Below, one piece after another: positions 44,963 to 54,622 of a DNA stretch of 64,000 bases. How positions within the stretch are numbered: position 1 is the first letter of the stretch; each line of letters starts with the position of its first letter. Source of the stretch: Delphinapterus leucas. Lineage: Eukaryota; Chordata; Mammalia; Artiodactyla; Monodontidae. Position numbers and translations under genes: made by a program. The notes under the pieces are model-generated. The model was not told the origin of the DNA, did no database searches, and worked only from the letters and a program-made list of their open reading frames with translations. The stretch spans positions 9,060,451 to 9,124,450 of the forward strand of contig NW_022097996.1 of the NCBI RefSeq assembly GCF_002288925.2. Reading direction: 5' to 3'.

Positions 44963-45238
44963 ACACAGGTTTCATGATAACATGCTAGATTGCAGATCCA
45001 ACAGGTGTTGGGGTTCTAAATAAACTGCAGCAACAGACCGACATTCCTCAGAGTTAATCTAACCAAACGTAATAAACCTCCACTGTATGTGCTAAACGGT
45101 CCCTAATTTAATTAATGACTTAATTGGTTAGTGGACTTACTAATGCATTAATAAGCCATTAATATCTCATTATGCCTATGGATACCGGCCTATTACTAGC
45201 ACCGTTAGGCTGGCAATAAATGCTTCACAGGCACTATT
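44963..45238. other. Repeat-free ATTA-rich block, candidate conserved enhancer
   Basis: 45050-45185 has a TTAATTAA palindrome at 45108-45115 and many ATTA/TAAT cores (GACTTAATTGG, ACTAATGCATTAATAAGCC, CATTAATATCTCATTATGCC). No coding potential. Confidence 0.45.
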
Positions 45239-45312
45239 CACTCCCTGGTACCTGGAACAATGCCTGGCACATAGTAGGTATTCAATAAATATCTGTTGAA
45301 TAAATAAACATA
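45239..45312 (+). mobile_element. L2 3' terminus
   Basis: GGAACAATGCCTGGCACATA, GTAGGTATTCAATAAATATC and TGTTGAATAAATAAAC are the L2 end. Confidence 0.8.
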
Positions 45313-45430
45313 CTCCTGTTTTACACTCATTTTCATGTTCAAATCGCTTTAACACTTTTATCATTGTCGTTTGTATTTTTCGTGTAAAATACCTGGCCTC
45401 ACAAGGACTATGAACTCACTAATATTAAAG

Positions 45431-45574
45431 CAACATCTCGAGAATTCCCTGGCAGTCCAGTGGTTAGGATTTGGTGCTGTCACTGCCAGGGCCTGGGTTC
45501 GATCCCTGGTCGGGGAACTAAGATCCCACAAGCCCCGTGGCGCAGCCAAAAGAAAAAAAAAAATCAACATCTGG
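45431..45574 (+). mobile_element. Short tRNA-derived SINE with TSD
   Basis: CAACATCTCG (45431-45440) and CAACATCTGG (45565-45574) bound GAATTCCCTGGCAGTCCAGT, TGGGTTCGATCCCTGGTCGG and GTGGCGCAGCCAAAAGAAA. It is the short form lacking the ACTACTGAGCC modules. Confidence 0.93.
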
Positions 45575-45860
45575 CCTTTCCTAACCCCTCCATCAATTGA
45601 TGAAAACCAGGGATCACAAAAGAAACTGTTCTGTTGTACAACTCTACCAGAAGCCTAACCCAGACCAGGAATATCGGGGGGCCCTGGGTGAGGAGGGATG
45701 GGGTGAGAAGCAAGCTCATGGATTCCGAAGAGAACAAAGATTCTGCAGCAAAGAACATGTCAGCACAATTAAGAAAAGTAGACTGGGAATTAGAGATGGA
45801 GCCACCTGTCAAATGATAAATTAGAACAGGTATGCAACCACTGATCCAGTATTCCTCTCC

Positions 45861-45983
45861 TTTTTTTTTTTTTTTGGCCTCACCGCACGACTTATGGGAT
45901 TTTAGTTCCCCGATCAGGGATCGAACCCGCGGCCCTGGCAGTGACAGCGCCGGCTCCTAACCACTGGACCACCAGGGAATTCC
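45861..45983 (-). mobile_element. Short tRNA-derived SINE
   Basis: T15 tail, GGCCTCACCGCACGAC, TTCCCCGATCAGGGATCGAA and terminal CCACCAGGGAATTCC. It is the same short form as 45441-45564, about 300 bases away in the opposite orientation. Confidence 0.93.
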
Positions 45984-46484
45984 CCCCACCATCCCTCTTC
46001 TACGATCTTTAGTCAACATGGCCGAGGCAATTTACGTGCCTATCGGCTGGTACACGGATCTGGGAAACCGTAATAACAAGTCTTATTTTAAAATATGGCC
46101 TGCCTTCCCCTGTCTTGCAAGGAAAGTTCTCGGCTCTGCACAACACGAGTTGGAATGGGCTGGAGTAGACGACAAGCGTGAAGCAAAGGGGAACTGAGGG
46201 TCTCTAGTCCTATGCAAGGAAGCACAGGGCTGGGTGTGGAAGAATCAGGCCTGAAGTGAAGGGCTCCCAGCAGTGATCAAGTAAGATGGAGCCGTCAGGT
46301 GCAGGAGGCAGACGAGGGAGAGTCCCTGGGGCTCTAGTACAGTCTGTAGGGAGAGTTGAGGCCCCCAGTGGCCAGGAGAGATAGTGGAATGGGCCAGCTG
46401 TTCCAGGCGCCATGTTAGTTCACCCAGGTGCACAGAATCACCTCACACACCGAGGCGGCCAGGTGGAATTTTACGTGGTTTTGA
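45984..46484. other. Single-copy DNA, no gene seen
   Basis: No recognisable element or supported frame. Confidence 0.5.
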
Positions 46485-46960
46485 CTTTTTATCAGTCGGA
46501 GTCCTGGCAGGAAATGAATGGCAACTCAAACCAGGTAAAAGAAGAGAAAGAAAAAAAGCAACTGTTTTATAAAGGAATCATCAGGATTAGAAGAAACTAA
46601 CCAGGGGTGGCATGGTACCCCAGAGCTAGCAACACTGGGAACCCATTGCCATTCCTGGAGCCAAAAGGAGAAGAGGAAGTATGGGTTGCCTGCAGGAAAG
46701 TAGCTATATAAAGAGATGCTCCCTAATAGCAGCTGTGGCCTTTGGTACAGGGACACAGCCAGCCATAGCAACGCAGCAAGGAAGAAGCCAGGGAAATAAA
46801 CACCCTGCCACTCTTCCAGGCGGTGCATCCTGTTGGCCAAATTTAACCAGAAACCAGAGGGCATGGGTGACCCTGAGGCACAAAGCAGTGAAGGATGGAG
46901 AGTGGGTCAGGATGGGGGTGGGGGAGGTGGGGAGGCAAATGTAACAGAAGTCTTCACACA
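46485..46960 (+). repeat. Candidate old dispersed repeat, family unassigned
   Basis: TATCAGTCGGAGTCCTGGCA, TAAAGGAATCATCAGGATTA, CAGAGCTAGCAACACTGGG, AACCCATTGCCATTCCTGGA, TAAAGAGATGCTCCCTAATA and TGGCCAAATTTAACCAGAA are words I associate with a repeated mammalian element. I cannot name it. Confidence 0.5.
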
Positions 46961-47622
46961 CCTCCCAAAAGTTCTCACCCTTCTCCATCCTACTTTCTAC
47001 TTGCATGGACCGTATCGAAGGCTTACCATGATCTCTGGCTGCTAGCTGGGGTTAGCCATTGGCAAAGATGAGAATGTGGTCAAGGTGTTTATTTTTCTGG
47101 TCATCTCGAGCTGAATGTGTCCCTCCACAAAGGAAGGCCTACTCTACACAGCTCTCCCTTCAGGCTCCGGTAACACTGTCTCCACTTGTCATTTCTGATT
47201 ATGTCACTGTCTCTTATGGCCGCTCTACAGCCCCACACCTTTGTAAAGAGCTCTTTTTCTTTAAGGCCCTTTGACTTATCCCATATCGAGGGTGCTGCCT
47301 TTTTCCTGTTGGGACCCTGACTAATTCACTTTATAAGGAGGCATTTTTCTACATAATACAGCTCCAATTTTTTAATAGACGTGAATAAGAAATTAGAGTT
47401 TAATTACCAGAAATCCATTTTTACATTTTACCAACATTTAGAGTATATACATTCCACTACTTAAGGGATACTTGGACAAGGAAGGGTTCATTACAATTAT
47501 TTTATTATGCAAGTGGGGAACATAGGAGACGAGGGCTTTCCTTTCCCCCCACGATATTGAGACTCTGCTACTGGCTAGCTCCGAACTTCAGCTTAAGTAA
47601 ATGTTTCCCAAAGCTAACATTA
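46961..47622. other. No gene seen, may continue the dispersed repeat
   Basis: 47100-47330 ends with TTTTTCCTGTTGGGACCCTG and ACTAATTC, an LTR-end-like or repeat-end-like phrase. No exon is supported. Confidence 0.4.
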
Positions 47623-47771
47623 AAAGCAAACTGACCAGGACTTCCCTGGCAGTCCAGTGGTTAAGACTCCATGCTTCCACTGCAGGGGGCACGGGTTCAA
47701 TCCCTGGTTGGGGAACTAGGATCCCACATGCCATGCGGCACGGCCAAAAAAATAAGAAAGCAAACTGACCA
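47623..47771 (+). mobile_element. Short tRNA-derived SINE with 15-bp TSD
   Basis: Perfect AAAGCAAACTGACCA at 47623-47637 and 47757-47771. Inside are GGACTTCCCTGGCAGTCCAG, GGGTTCAATCCCTGGTTGGG and GCGGCACGGCCAAAAAAATA. Confidence 0.97.
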
Positions 47772-47870
47772 TTTAGCTTAACTATTCAGCAAAATATGAA
47801 TTGAGGGGACGTTAATCTGAACAGGGTTGGAATTCCAATTGTGTCTGTCCTGTCTTAAAAAATAATAATA

Positions 47871-48077
47871 ATATATACAGCAGAACTTGGTAACACAACT
47901 TTGTAAAGCAGTTATACTCCAATAAAGATGATAAAAATAATAATAATAAACCATAATGGAAAAGAATATTAAAAAAAGAATGTATATATATGTATAACTG
48001 AATCACTTTGCTGTACAGCAGAAATTAACACAATACTGTAAAACAACTATATTTCAATAAAAAAAGAAAAAGAAAAA
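47871..48077 (+). mobile_element. Two L1 3' termini in tandem
   Basis: The first terminus (47871-47951) ends GCAGTTATACTCCAATAAAG with an AATAATAATAA tail. The second (47952-48077) has TATAACTGAATCACTTTGCT, GTACAGCAGAAATTAACACA and TATTTCAATAAAAAAAG. Both are the same part of the L1 3' UTR in the same orientation. Confidence 0.88.
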
Positions 48078-48570
48078 CTTCCATGGCTCCTCGTTGTGTA
48101 TAGAATGAAATAAAGCCCAAGGCATACCCTCCAAAGCCCTTTGAGATCCTACCCCAACCTGCTCTCTTCTCCCCTTGCCCTCTGAGTGAATGTCCTGCAT
48201 TCTAGCTACCCCTGTTCCACTGCTACAACCCTGTTCCTGTCCACCTGTCTTTGCCTCTCTGTGGCCATGTACTCCTTCTGTCTGAAATATGTTTTCATCT
48301 CTAGCTGTCAAAATCCTACTCGAGGGCTTCCCTGGTGGTGCAGTGGTTGAGAGCCCGCCTGCCGATGCAGAGGACACGGTTTTGTGCCCCGGTCCGGGGG
48401 GATTCCACATGCCGTGGAGCAGCTGGGCCCGTCAGCCATGGCCGCTGAGCCTGCGCGTCCGGAGCCTGTGCTCTGCAACGGGAGAGGCCACAACAGTGAG
48501 AGGCCCACGTACAGCAAAAAAAGAAAAAAAAAAAATCCTACTCGACATGCAAAGACTTGTACATAAATCA
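48078..48570 (+). mobile_element. L2 fragment interrupted by a SINE
   Basis: CCATGGCTCCTCGTTGTGTA, GAAATAAAGCCCAAGGCATA, CCTCCAAAGCCCTTTGAGAT, CTACCCCAACCTGCTCTC and CTGTCTGAAATATGTTTTCA follow L2 order. The SINE at 48324-48532 breaks it. Confidence 0.8.
48311..48545 (+). mobile_element. CHR-2-like SINE with 13-bp TSD
   Basis: AAATCCTACTCGA at 48311-48323 and 48533-48545 flanks the compact sub-type: GGGCTTCCCTGGTGGTGCAG, GCCCCGGTCCGGGGGGATTC, CAGCCATGGCCGCTGAGCCT and GCAACGGGAGAGGCC. Confidence 0.96.
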
Positions 48571-49275
48571 TCATAGCAGCTCAATATTTAATAGTCACGC
48601 ACTGGAAACAACCCACATGTCCATCAACAGGTGAATGGATACACAAATCGTGGTATATCCATACAATGGACTTCTATGCAGCAACAAAGAACACGCTCTT
48701 GACACATTTGACACATGAAACAACGTGGATGAATCTTAAAATCATTATGCTGAGTGAAAGAAGCCAGATGAAAAAGAGCACATACTGTATAATTCCATTT
48801 ATATAAGATTCCAGAAATTGTTAACTAATTTATAGTAGCAGAAAGGAGATCAAGAGGTTGCCTGGGGATGAAGACAGAGAAAGGAGGGGTTACCAAGAAC
48901 TCTTTGGAGGGTGATAAAAGTGCATCTAGGGCTTCCCTGGTGGCGCAGTGGTTGAGAGTCCGCCTGCCGATGCAGGGAACACGGGTTCGTGCCCCAGCCC
49001 AGGAAGATCCCACATGCCGCAGAGCCGCTGGGCCCGTGAGCCATGGCCGCTGAGCCTGCGCGTCCGGAGCCTGTGCTCCGCAACGGGAGAGGCCACGACG
49101 GTGAGAGGCCCGCGTACAGCAAAAAAAAAAAAAAAAAAAATGCATGTTAATCTGATTGTGATGGTGGTTTCACTGATTTTTACATATTTCAAAACTCATA
49201 AAGTTGAACATTTTAAATATGTGCATTTTATTGTATACCAACTATACCCCCAAAAGGTATGAGAAAAAATATGAC
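48571..49275 (+). mobile_element. Old L1 3' region interrupted by a SINE
   Basis: CGCACTGGAAACAACCCACA, TGTCCATCAACAGGTGAATG, ACAACGTGGATGAATCTTAA and GTGATAAAAGTGCATCTA precede the SINE, and GTTAATCTGATTGTGATGGT, CATATTTCAAAACTCATAAA and TATACCAACTATACCCC follow it, in L1M order. Confidence 0.9.
48929..49140 (+). mobile_element. CHR-2-like SINE inside an L1
   Basis: GGGCTTCCCTGGTGGCGCAG, GGGTTCGTGCCCCAGCCCAG, GAGCCATGGCCGCTGAGCCT, CGCAACGGGAGAGGCCACG and an A20 tail. It lies about 400 bases from another copy of the same sub-type (48324) in the same orientation. Only TGCAT remains as a possible TSD core. Confidence 0.95.
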
Positions 49276-50100
49276 AAACTTGAAAAACTACTGGCAGCAA
49301 GCCGATAAAGGAGTATTAGTTATATTAAGTGCCCCAACAAAGAAAAAATACAAATAAAGCAATGGAAAATGGGTACAGAGCACAAGTAGGTAATTCAGAA
49401 ACAAATACAAATGACAAACATGCTTGCCTGTAAGTGTTTTGCTGGAACAGAAGGTAAGAATACACCCTATTCACCAAGGGGTCTGAAGGACCAGCTATAT
49501 GAGGATCTGTAATGATCATCAGTGAGGAGTGGACCTTTGGGCAGGGAGTGGGCTTTACCCCAGCATCTTAACACACCCTCAGCCCTTTAGCCTTCATCCC
49601 GCCAGGCTCAGCATTCTGAGCGATACCTGGCATGACAGGTCACCAAATTCCTTATGTGAAACTGAAGTCCCATCCCGTATGTACACATGTCCTTAAATTG
49701 CACCTTTTCAATCCAGTCGTTACCTGAACATGAGCATATACTGGTCACAGTTACATTGACTCCAGTGCGATACCAAGAAGGGGCGGTCACTAGTCCTCAG
49801 GCCAGGACAGAGCTCCCAGTTGGCTTTATCACAGCCTACATTCTGCTACAGCAAGTGGCACACCTATCTCTCTCCCCCATGGGGAAACACAAACTCCTGC
49901 AGGCCACAGGGCGGTCTGGTCATTGCTCTCCCCCTAGGAACCCAGCACAGGGCCTCCAGCCCCGAATGGTGAATAATATCTTGAGTTTTAGCACAGGACC
50001 TGCCAAAACACTGTCACACACTCTTAAAATTCAACTTTTGCAAGAACCCTGAGCTAGTGTGATGAATAATAGTATCATCACCCTTATTCTCAATGTGAAG
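49276..50100. other. Single-copy DNA, no gene seen
   Basis: A faint MIR remnant may lie at 50068-50110. No exon is supported on either strand. Confidence 0.5.
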
Positions 50101-50470
50101 AAGCAGAGGCTTGCGGTGGAGCGCCTCTCCTCCAGGTGGCCCGCTTCATCAGAAAGGGGAGAAGGGCCTCCCCCAGCCAGCGCTGTCCCCAGCGCCCCAA
50201 ACACTTTGGAAACGAGAGCTGAACGGAACTTCCGCCCAGACCCGGGGCGGGGGCACCCGCAATGCGATCTGACTGCTCAAGGCTTTCCCTTCCTCTTCGC
50301 CCGCGTCGGCCTGGCTGTTCCACTCGGTTTGCCCGCAGCGGACTGAAACCGACGGGCTGGCGAGGGAGCTGCAGCAGAGCGGGGGCGAGGGGGAGGGGCG
50401 AGGGGGGAGGGGCGGGGGGAGGGGCGAGGCAGGAGGAAGATCCGGGATGGAAAAATCCCAGGTGACCGGG
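50101..50470. promoter_or_regulatory. CpG-island-like segment, candidate promoter or CpG-rich enhancer
   Basis: This is the only CpG-dense DNA outside SINEs and the L1 5' UTR. By hand count there are 28 CpGs in 50101-50460, with GC content near 65 percent. The core at 50381-50430 holds repeated GGGGCGAGG/GGGGCGGGG words (Sp1/KLF-type). No TATA box, known first exon or coding frame is recognised, so the direction of any transcription is unknown. It could be a promoter of an unseen or non-coding transcript, or a CpG-rich enhancer. Confidence 0.55.
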
Positions 50471-50861
50471 GAAGAAGCAAGAACAACCATAAGAAGAGTG
50501 AGACAAAGAGAAAAAAGTTGGACACCCGAGGACACACAAAGCTGCAGAAGCCTTTTTGAAAGAAAAAAAACAACAACAACACAAGAATGAACAGAGGATG
50601 CCTCATTTATTCATTATTAACAAACAAATAACACTAATGAATATCATTATTAAAGAGCATTTTGTGAATATTCATATGTAGTTATATTCTAAATAATGTT
50701 CTTCCTGTGGCCAGCCAGTATCCTTCCAATCTTCCTTCAAAAGTCAACTATTTTAACTATAACCACTGCCCCCCATCAAAACCCCACAGTCACAACCCTG
50801 ATCCCGTGTCTCTTCTAGACCTTATCAGCAAGAAACACTGTTAAGATGTGATTTTCCACTT
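50471..50861. other. AT-rich block next to CpG-rich segment
   Basis: 50585-50705 is repeat-free with TTCATTATTAACAAAC, CACTAATGAATATCATTATT and a TGAATATTCA palindrome at 50665-50674, and may be a conserved element. Confidence 0.45.
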
Positions 50862-50995
50862 TTATTTTTACTGTCTGTCTCCCTGCACTAGAGCAGATGC
50901 TTTGCAAAGACATGGATTTATGTGTTTTGTACACTGATGTGAACAAGTACCGAATTCACCGTAGGTGCTTAATAAATATTTACTGAGAAAATAAA
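50862..50995 (+). mobile_element. L2 3' terminus
   Basis: TTACTGTCTGTCTCCCTGCA, CTAGAGCAGATGCTTTGC and GTAGGTGCTTAATAAATATT with TACTGAG are the L2 end. Confidence 0.82.
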
Positions 50996-52021
50996 ATAAT
51001 GCTAAACGAGAAAGGGAGAGGGGTTCCCTTCAATACACCACACCCACTTCCTGCAGAATTCCTCTCCCTGTCAGCTCTTTCTCTCGTCTTACTGGCTTGT
51101 AAGAGAGGTGAATAAAACCACAAGAGAGGCAAAGAAAACCTCAGTTCACCATGAGCTTTGCCTTTCCCTCTGAGCAGGCTTCTAGCAGCAGAGAGGCTAG
51201 AACCGAGAGGCCCCACCTCAGAGCTCCTGGCTGCTGCCCCCGGACCTTTGGAACCAAGGGCAGCATCCTCCCATTCGAGCACATAATCAGAGCGGCAGAG
51301 TTGAGAGGACTGAACCCTCTCGTTTTACACATACAAACTTTGGGACCCAGTGAGATGGAGTGACCTGTCCAAAGGTAGGCGTGAGCTCCCAGGTCCCTCT
51401 AGCCTCTCTCTTGATTCATGGGGATTTGTTGACAGGTGGCCAATGGCCCAGCTCCTGGCAAAAATGCCCAAGGTAGAGGATGCACCGGCATCTTGCAGCT
51501 TTGTCTTTCCATGTTCTTGTCCCTCCTCACCCTTGCACACAGCGGTCCTTTCCCAACCTTCCCAGAGGCATGGTGAGCTGGGTGATTCATCCAGAGATTG
51601 CACTTGGCTTGGCAGACAACACCCTATTTGTATTACCCCAGGGGAGGAGGCTCGGGCAGTAGGGTTTCAGTCCTCAGTAACCCATGTGACAGAGCAGATT
51701 TCCAAAGCCAGTGAGAGGAAATGACTGGCCCAGAGTTTCTCTGTGTGCCGGGGCTGTGGGAATCCAGGTTTTCTGGTTCCTAGTTCTCTACCTGCAAATT
51801 TCTCTCCCCTCCATTATCATCACATCTTGAGCAGAGAAGAGCCACATATACAAGGAAAATTCCAGGCAGGGTTTTCCTGATGCTCCCAGATCTGAGTAAG
51901 CCTGACATATAGGAGCTTGTTTTCACCCATACACTTCCAAATGGACAAACCACATCTTTAGAAGCAGCCAATGGAACACGTGGAACAACAGCTAAGAAAC
52001 TAACACTTAAAACAGGCCACA
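50996..52021. other. Single-copy DNA with a MIR remnant
   Basis: 51315-51375 (CTCGTTTTACACATACAAAC, AGTGACCTGTCCAAAGG) is reverse MIR. Overlapping frames of up to 124 residues show no known domain. Confidence 0.5.
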
Positions 52022-52195
52022 ATGACTTCTATTTGTTGAGCATCTAATAGGTGCCAAGCACTTCCAGTGATTTATCCTCTGATATAATACACACAACTGT
52101 CCTACAACATAGGCTCATAGAGGTTAATCAGCTTGCCAAGTGTCACACAGCCAGTTAGTATCAGAACTGGCATTCAGACTGAGGGCTGCACGACA
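52022..52195 (-). mobile_element. MIR SINE
   Basis: TTGAGCATCTAATAGGTGCC, CTCATAGAGGTTAATCAGCT and CAAGTGTCACACAGCCAGTT match reverse MIR. Confidence 0.85.
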
Positions 52196-52849
52196 ACAGA
52201 GCCAATGTTTGTGCTCCCTGTCACGCCACCTCCCTAAAATCCTAGCCGCAGTGGGCAACGTCAGGATGGTGCAAAGGACCAGCTTCCGTCTACTTCAGGA
52301 TGATGACTCTTTTGTCCCTCAGAGGCTGCCATCTCCACAGGGTCCTTTCCATCCCAAGTTTCCGGGTTCAGTTTTCCACAGCTCCCATTGCCATGGCAGG
52401 AGGGGCTCTCGACACCATTCAAAAACCCAGAAGAGGAAAAGAAGAGGACTCAGCTCTTTGACTTGAGAGCTGACCAGTTCTTTTAAAAGATAAACTCAAT
52501 CTGGTCCTTGAATCAGGCTTTGAAATGGAAGACAGATAATGGCACTTGTAGGCATTAGAGTTACTTAGCTGCTTGCTCCAAGGAGCTCAGTTCCATTTTC
52601 AGACATGATCTCATTCTTCTCCGCAGGACCTTAGAAAGAGACCAGAGAACAGACCGGAGACAATTCTCTGTGGGGTGAGACTAGAAGAAAGCTCACCGCC
52701 CCCGCCCATGTGTCTGAACTTGGTCCTCTTCATTTTTTTCCTGCCAGCATGAAAGATAAAAATGTCACACTACTGGCAATGTTACATGAAAGTGGGAATT
52801 TATGTGAGGCCCATGGTTTGTCCCATCAAGTTTAAAAGATCAAGAAATA
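52196..52849. other. Single-copy DNA, no gene seen
   Basis: No recognisable element or supported frame. Confidence 0.5.
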
Positions 52850-53113
52850 GGGACTTTCTTGGTGGCGCAGTGGTTAAGAATCTGCCTGCCAGTGCAGGGG
52901 ACACAGGTTCGAGCCCTGGTCCGGGAAGATCCCACACGCCGCGGAGCAACTAAGCCCGTGCGCCACAACTACTGAGCCTGCGCTCTAGAACCCACGTGCC
53001 GCAACTACTGAAGCCCATGCACCTAGAGCCCGTGCTCCACAACAAGAGAAGCCACTGCAATGAGAAGCCCTCACACCGCAACGAAGACCCGACGCAGCCA
53101 TAAATAAAATAAA
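52850..53113 (+). mobile_element. CHR-type SINE with internal deletion
   Basis: GGGACTTTCTTGGTGGCGCA, GGTTCGAGCCCTGGTCCGGG, one fewer ACTACTGAGCC module than the long copies, and CCGACGCAGCCATAAATAAA tail. TSD unclear (ATCAAGAAATA versus ATCAATAAG). Confidence 0.93.
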
Positions 53114-53424
53114 TCAATAAGCTGCACGGTTTGGAGACTATTGGAGATGAGACTATTACTGTTCCAAGCCCCATTCCCCCCACACACACCAAGCACGCAT
53201 CTGGCACCTTCCAGAGGAGCAAACAGAAGCCCAGAGAGATTAAGTGAACTGAAAGGAACTAGTTTCAGCTACCCACCTTCAAAATCGCCTCTAGGGGTTG
53301 GGACCACCTTTCCTGCGGCCAGGGAGAAGCAATTTCCACCCCCCTGAGGATGCTCGGGGTATGTTTTGTTTACCACTCACTTTTTTGGTTCTTTGGTTTT
53401 CCTCCACGACTACTTGCTCTTAGC
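53114..53424. other. Single-copy DNA, no gene seen
   Basis: A short C/A-rich run sits near 53176-53190. Nothing else is recognised. Confidence 0.45.
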
Positions 53425-53570
53425 ACCTTGGGATAGTGGAAACAAAATGCCTTTTGGAATCAGGCAGACTTGTTTAAAGCTCAGCTCTTCCTCCACTGAA
53501 AAGCTGTGTGATTTTAGGCAAGTTACTTAATATTCTCTCAATCTCAGGGCTGAGAACAGTCTGAATAGGG
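53425..53570 (+). mobile_element. MIR SINE
   Basis: TTTGGAATCAGGCAGACTTG, GCTGTGTGATTTTAGGCAAG and TTACTTAATATTCTCTCAAT in MIR order. Confidence 0.87.
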
Positions 53571-54349
53571 CCATTCGAAGTCCAACACTCTGATTCCCTG
53601 TCCTAGTTTACTTAAATAAGGTATCAAAAGATTCCAGGTCCTTGCTTTGTGTTTCAACATTCTAGTGCTTGCACTTCAAATGTTTTTAACTTTTAGTTTT
53701 GGATTCCACATCTCCAATTCTCCAAGCTTTTATATTTAGACACTATGGTTTAAGTCTTGTGGACCGGTTCTCATACAGAGGGATCTGTTGGGAGTTCTAT
53801 AACAGAAACACATAATTTCCAACCTGGCTAAACCACTCATTGATGAGAGGAGAAGAGACAGAGCCCTCGCTTTTGTAGAGCATGCTATTCAGTAGCAATT
53901 TCCCAGTTTGAAGGTGAGGCCAAGGGTGTTAAGCACTGTTTGTTTAGTCTTCTATGAATCAGTGCTCTCAGCCCAAACTGCCAAGGAAATTTTTATTTGA
54001 AATTTCCAACAGTCTCAGCCTTGGGCAGCACATAAACATAGAGGAGAGAAGCGGTCTAAAAGTGCAATTCTAGAACTTCCTATCCCAGTCAGTACATTGG
54101 AAAATCAAACACTCTAGGCACTATTTAGAAAGCATTCATCCAGGAATTCATCCTTATATTTAAACTAAACTGTCTACTTACCTGTCTTGTCAGAATTAGT
54201 CTCAAAGTTAGTAGGGCTTGGAGGGCTAAGTAATATTCCAATAATTCCAGAGTTGTAAACATTCACAAATCCTTCAGTGCCCAACAGGCCTGAGTTTAAA
54301 ATCCTTAAACAAAAGTCTTGTGGAGAAATGGGGCTAATGGACTTGGGGT
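53571..54349. other. Single-copy DNA, no gene seen
   Basis: No recognisable element or supported frame. Confidence 0.5.
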
Positions 54350-54485
54350 TTCTTTTTCGGGTGATGAAAATGTTCAAAAATTGATTGTGGTGATGGTTGC
54401 ATCATTGTGAATATTTAAAAAACCATCAAACTCTATACTTAAAATGGGTGAATTGTATGGTATGTGAACTAAACCTCAAAAAAAC
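54350..54485 (+). mobile_element. L1 3' UTR fragment
   Basis: GGGTGATGAAAATGTTCAAA, ATTGATTGTGGTGATGGTTG, ATACTTAAAATGGGTGAATT and GTGAACTAAACCTCAAAAAA are the L1M 3' end. Confidence 0.9.
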
Positions 54486-54509
54486 TGTCTTGAAAATTCC
54501 TAGGCATCT

Positions 54510-54622
54510 AATTCTCAATTTCATTATTACAAAATGAAGATAATACCTTAAAATGCTAAGTGACTATAGTTAAGTACCAAGCACTGGTTTACAGTAGATA
54601 CTCAATTAATAGAATTTCTTAT
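54510..54622 (+). mobile_element. MIR SINE 3' part
   Basis: TCTCAATTTCATTATTACAA, AATGAAGATAATACC and TACAGTAGATACTCAATTAA recall the MIR 3' half; diverged. Confidence 0.65.
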
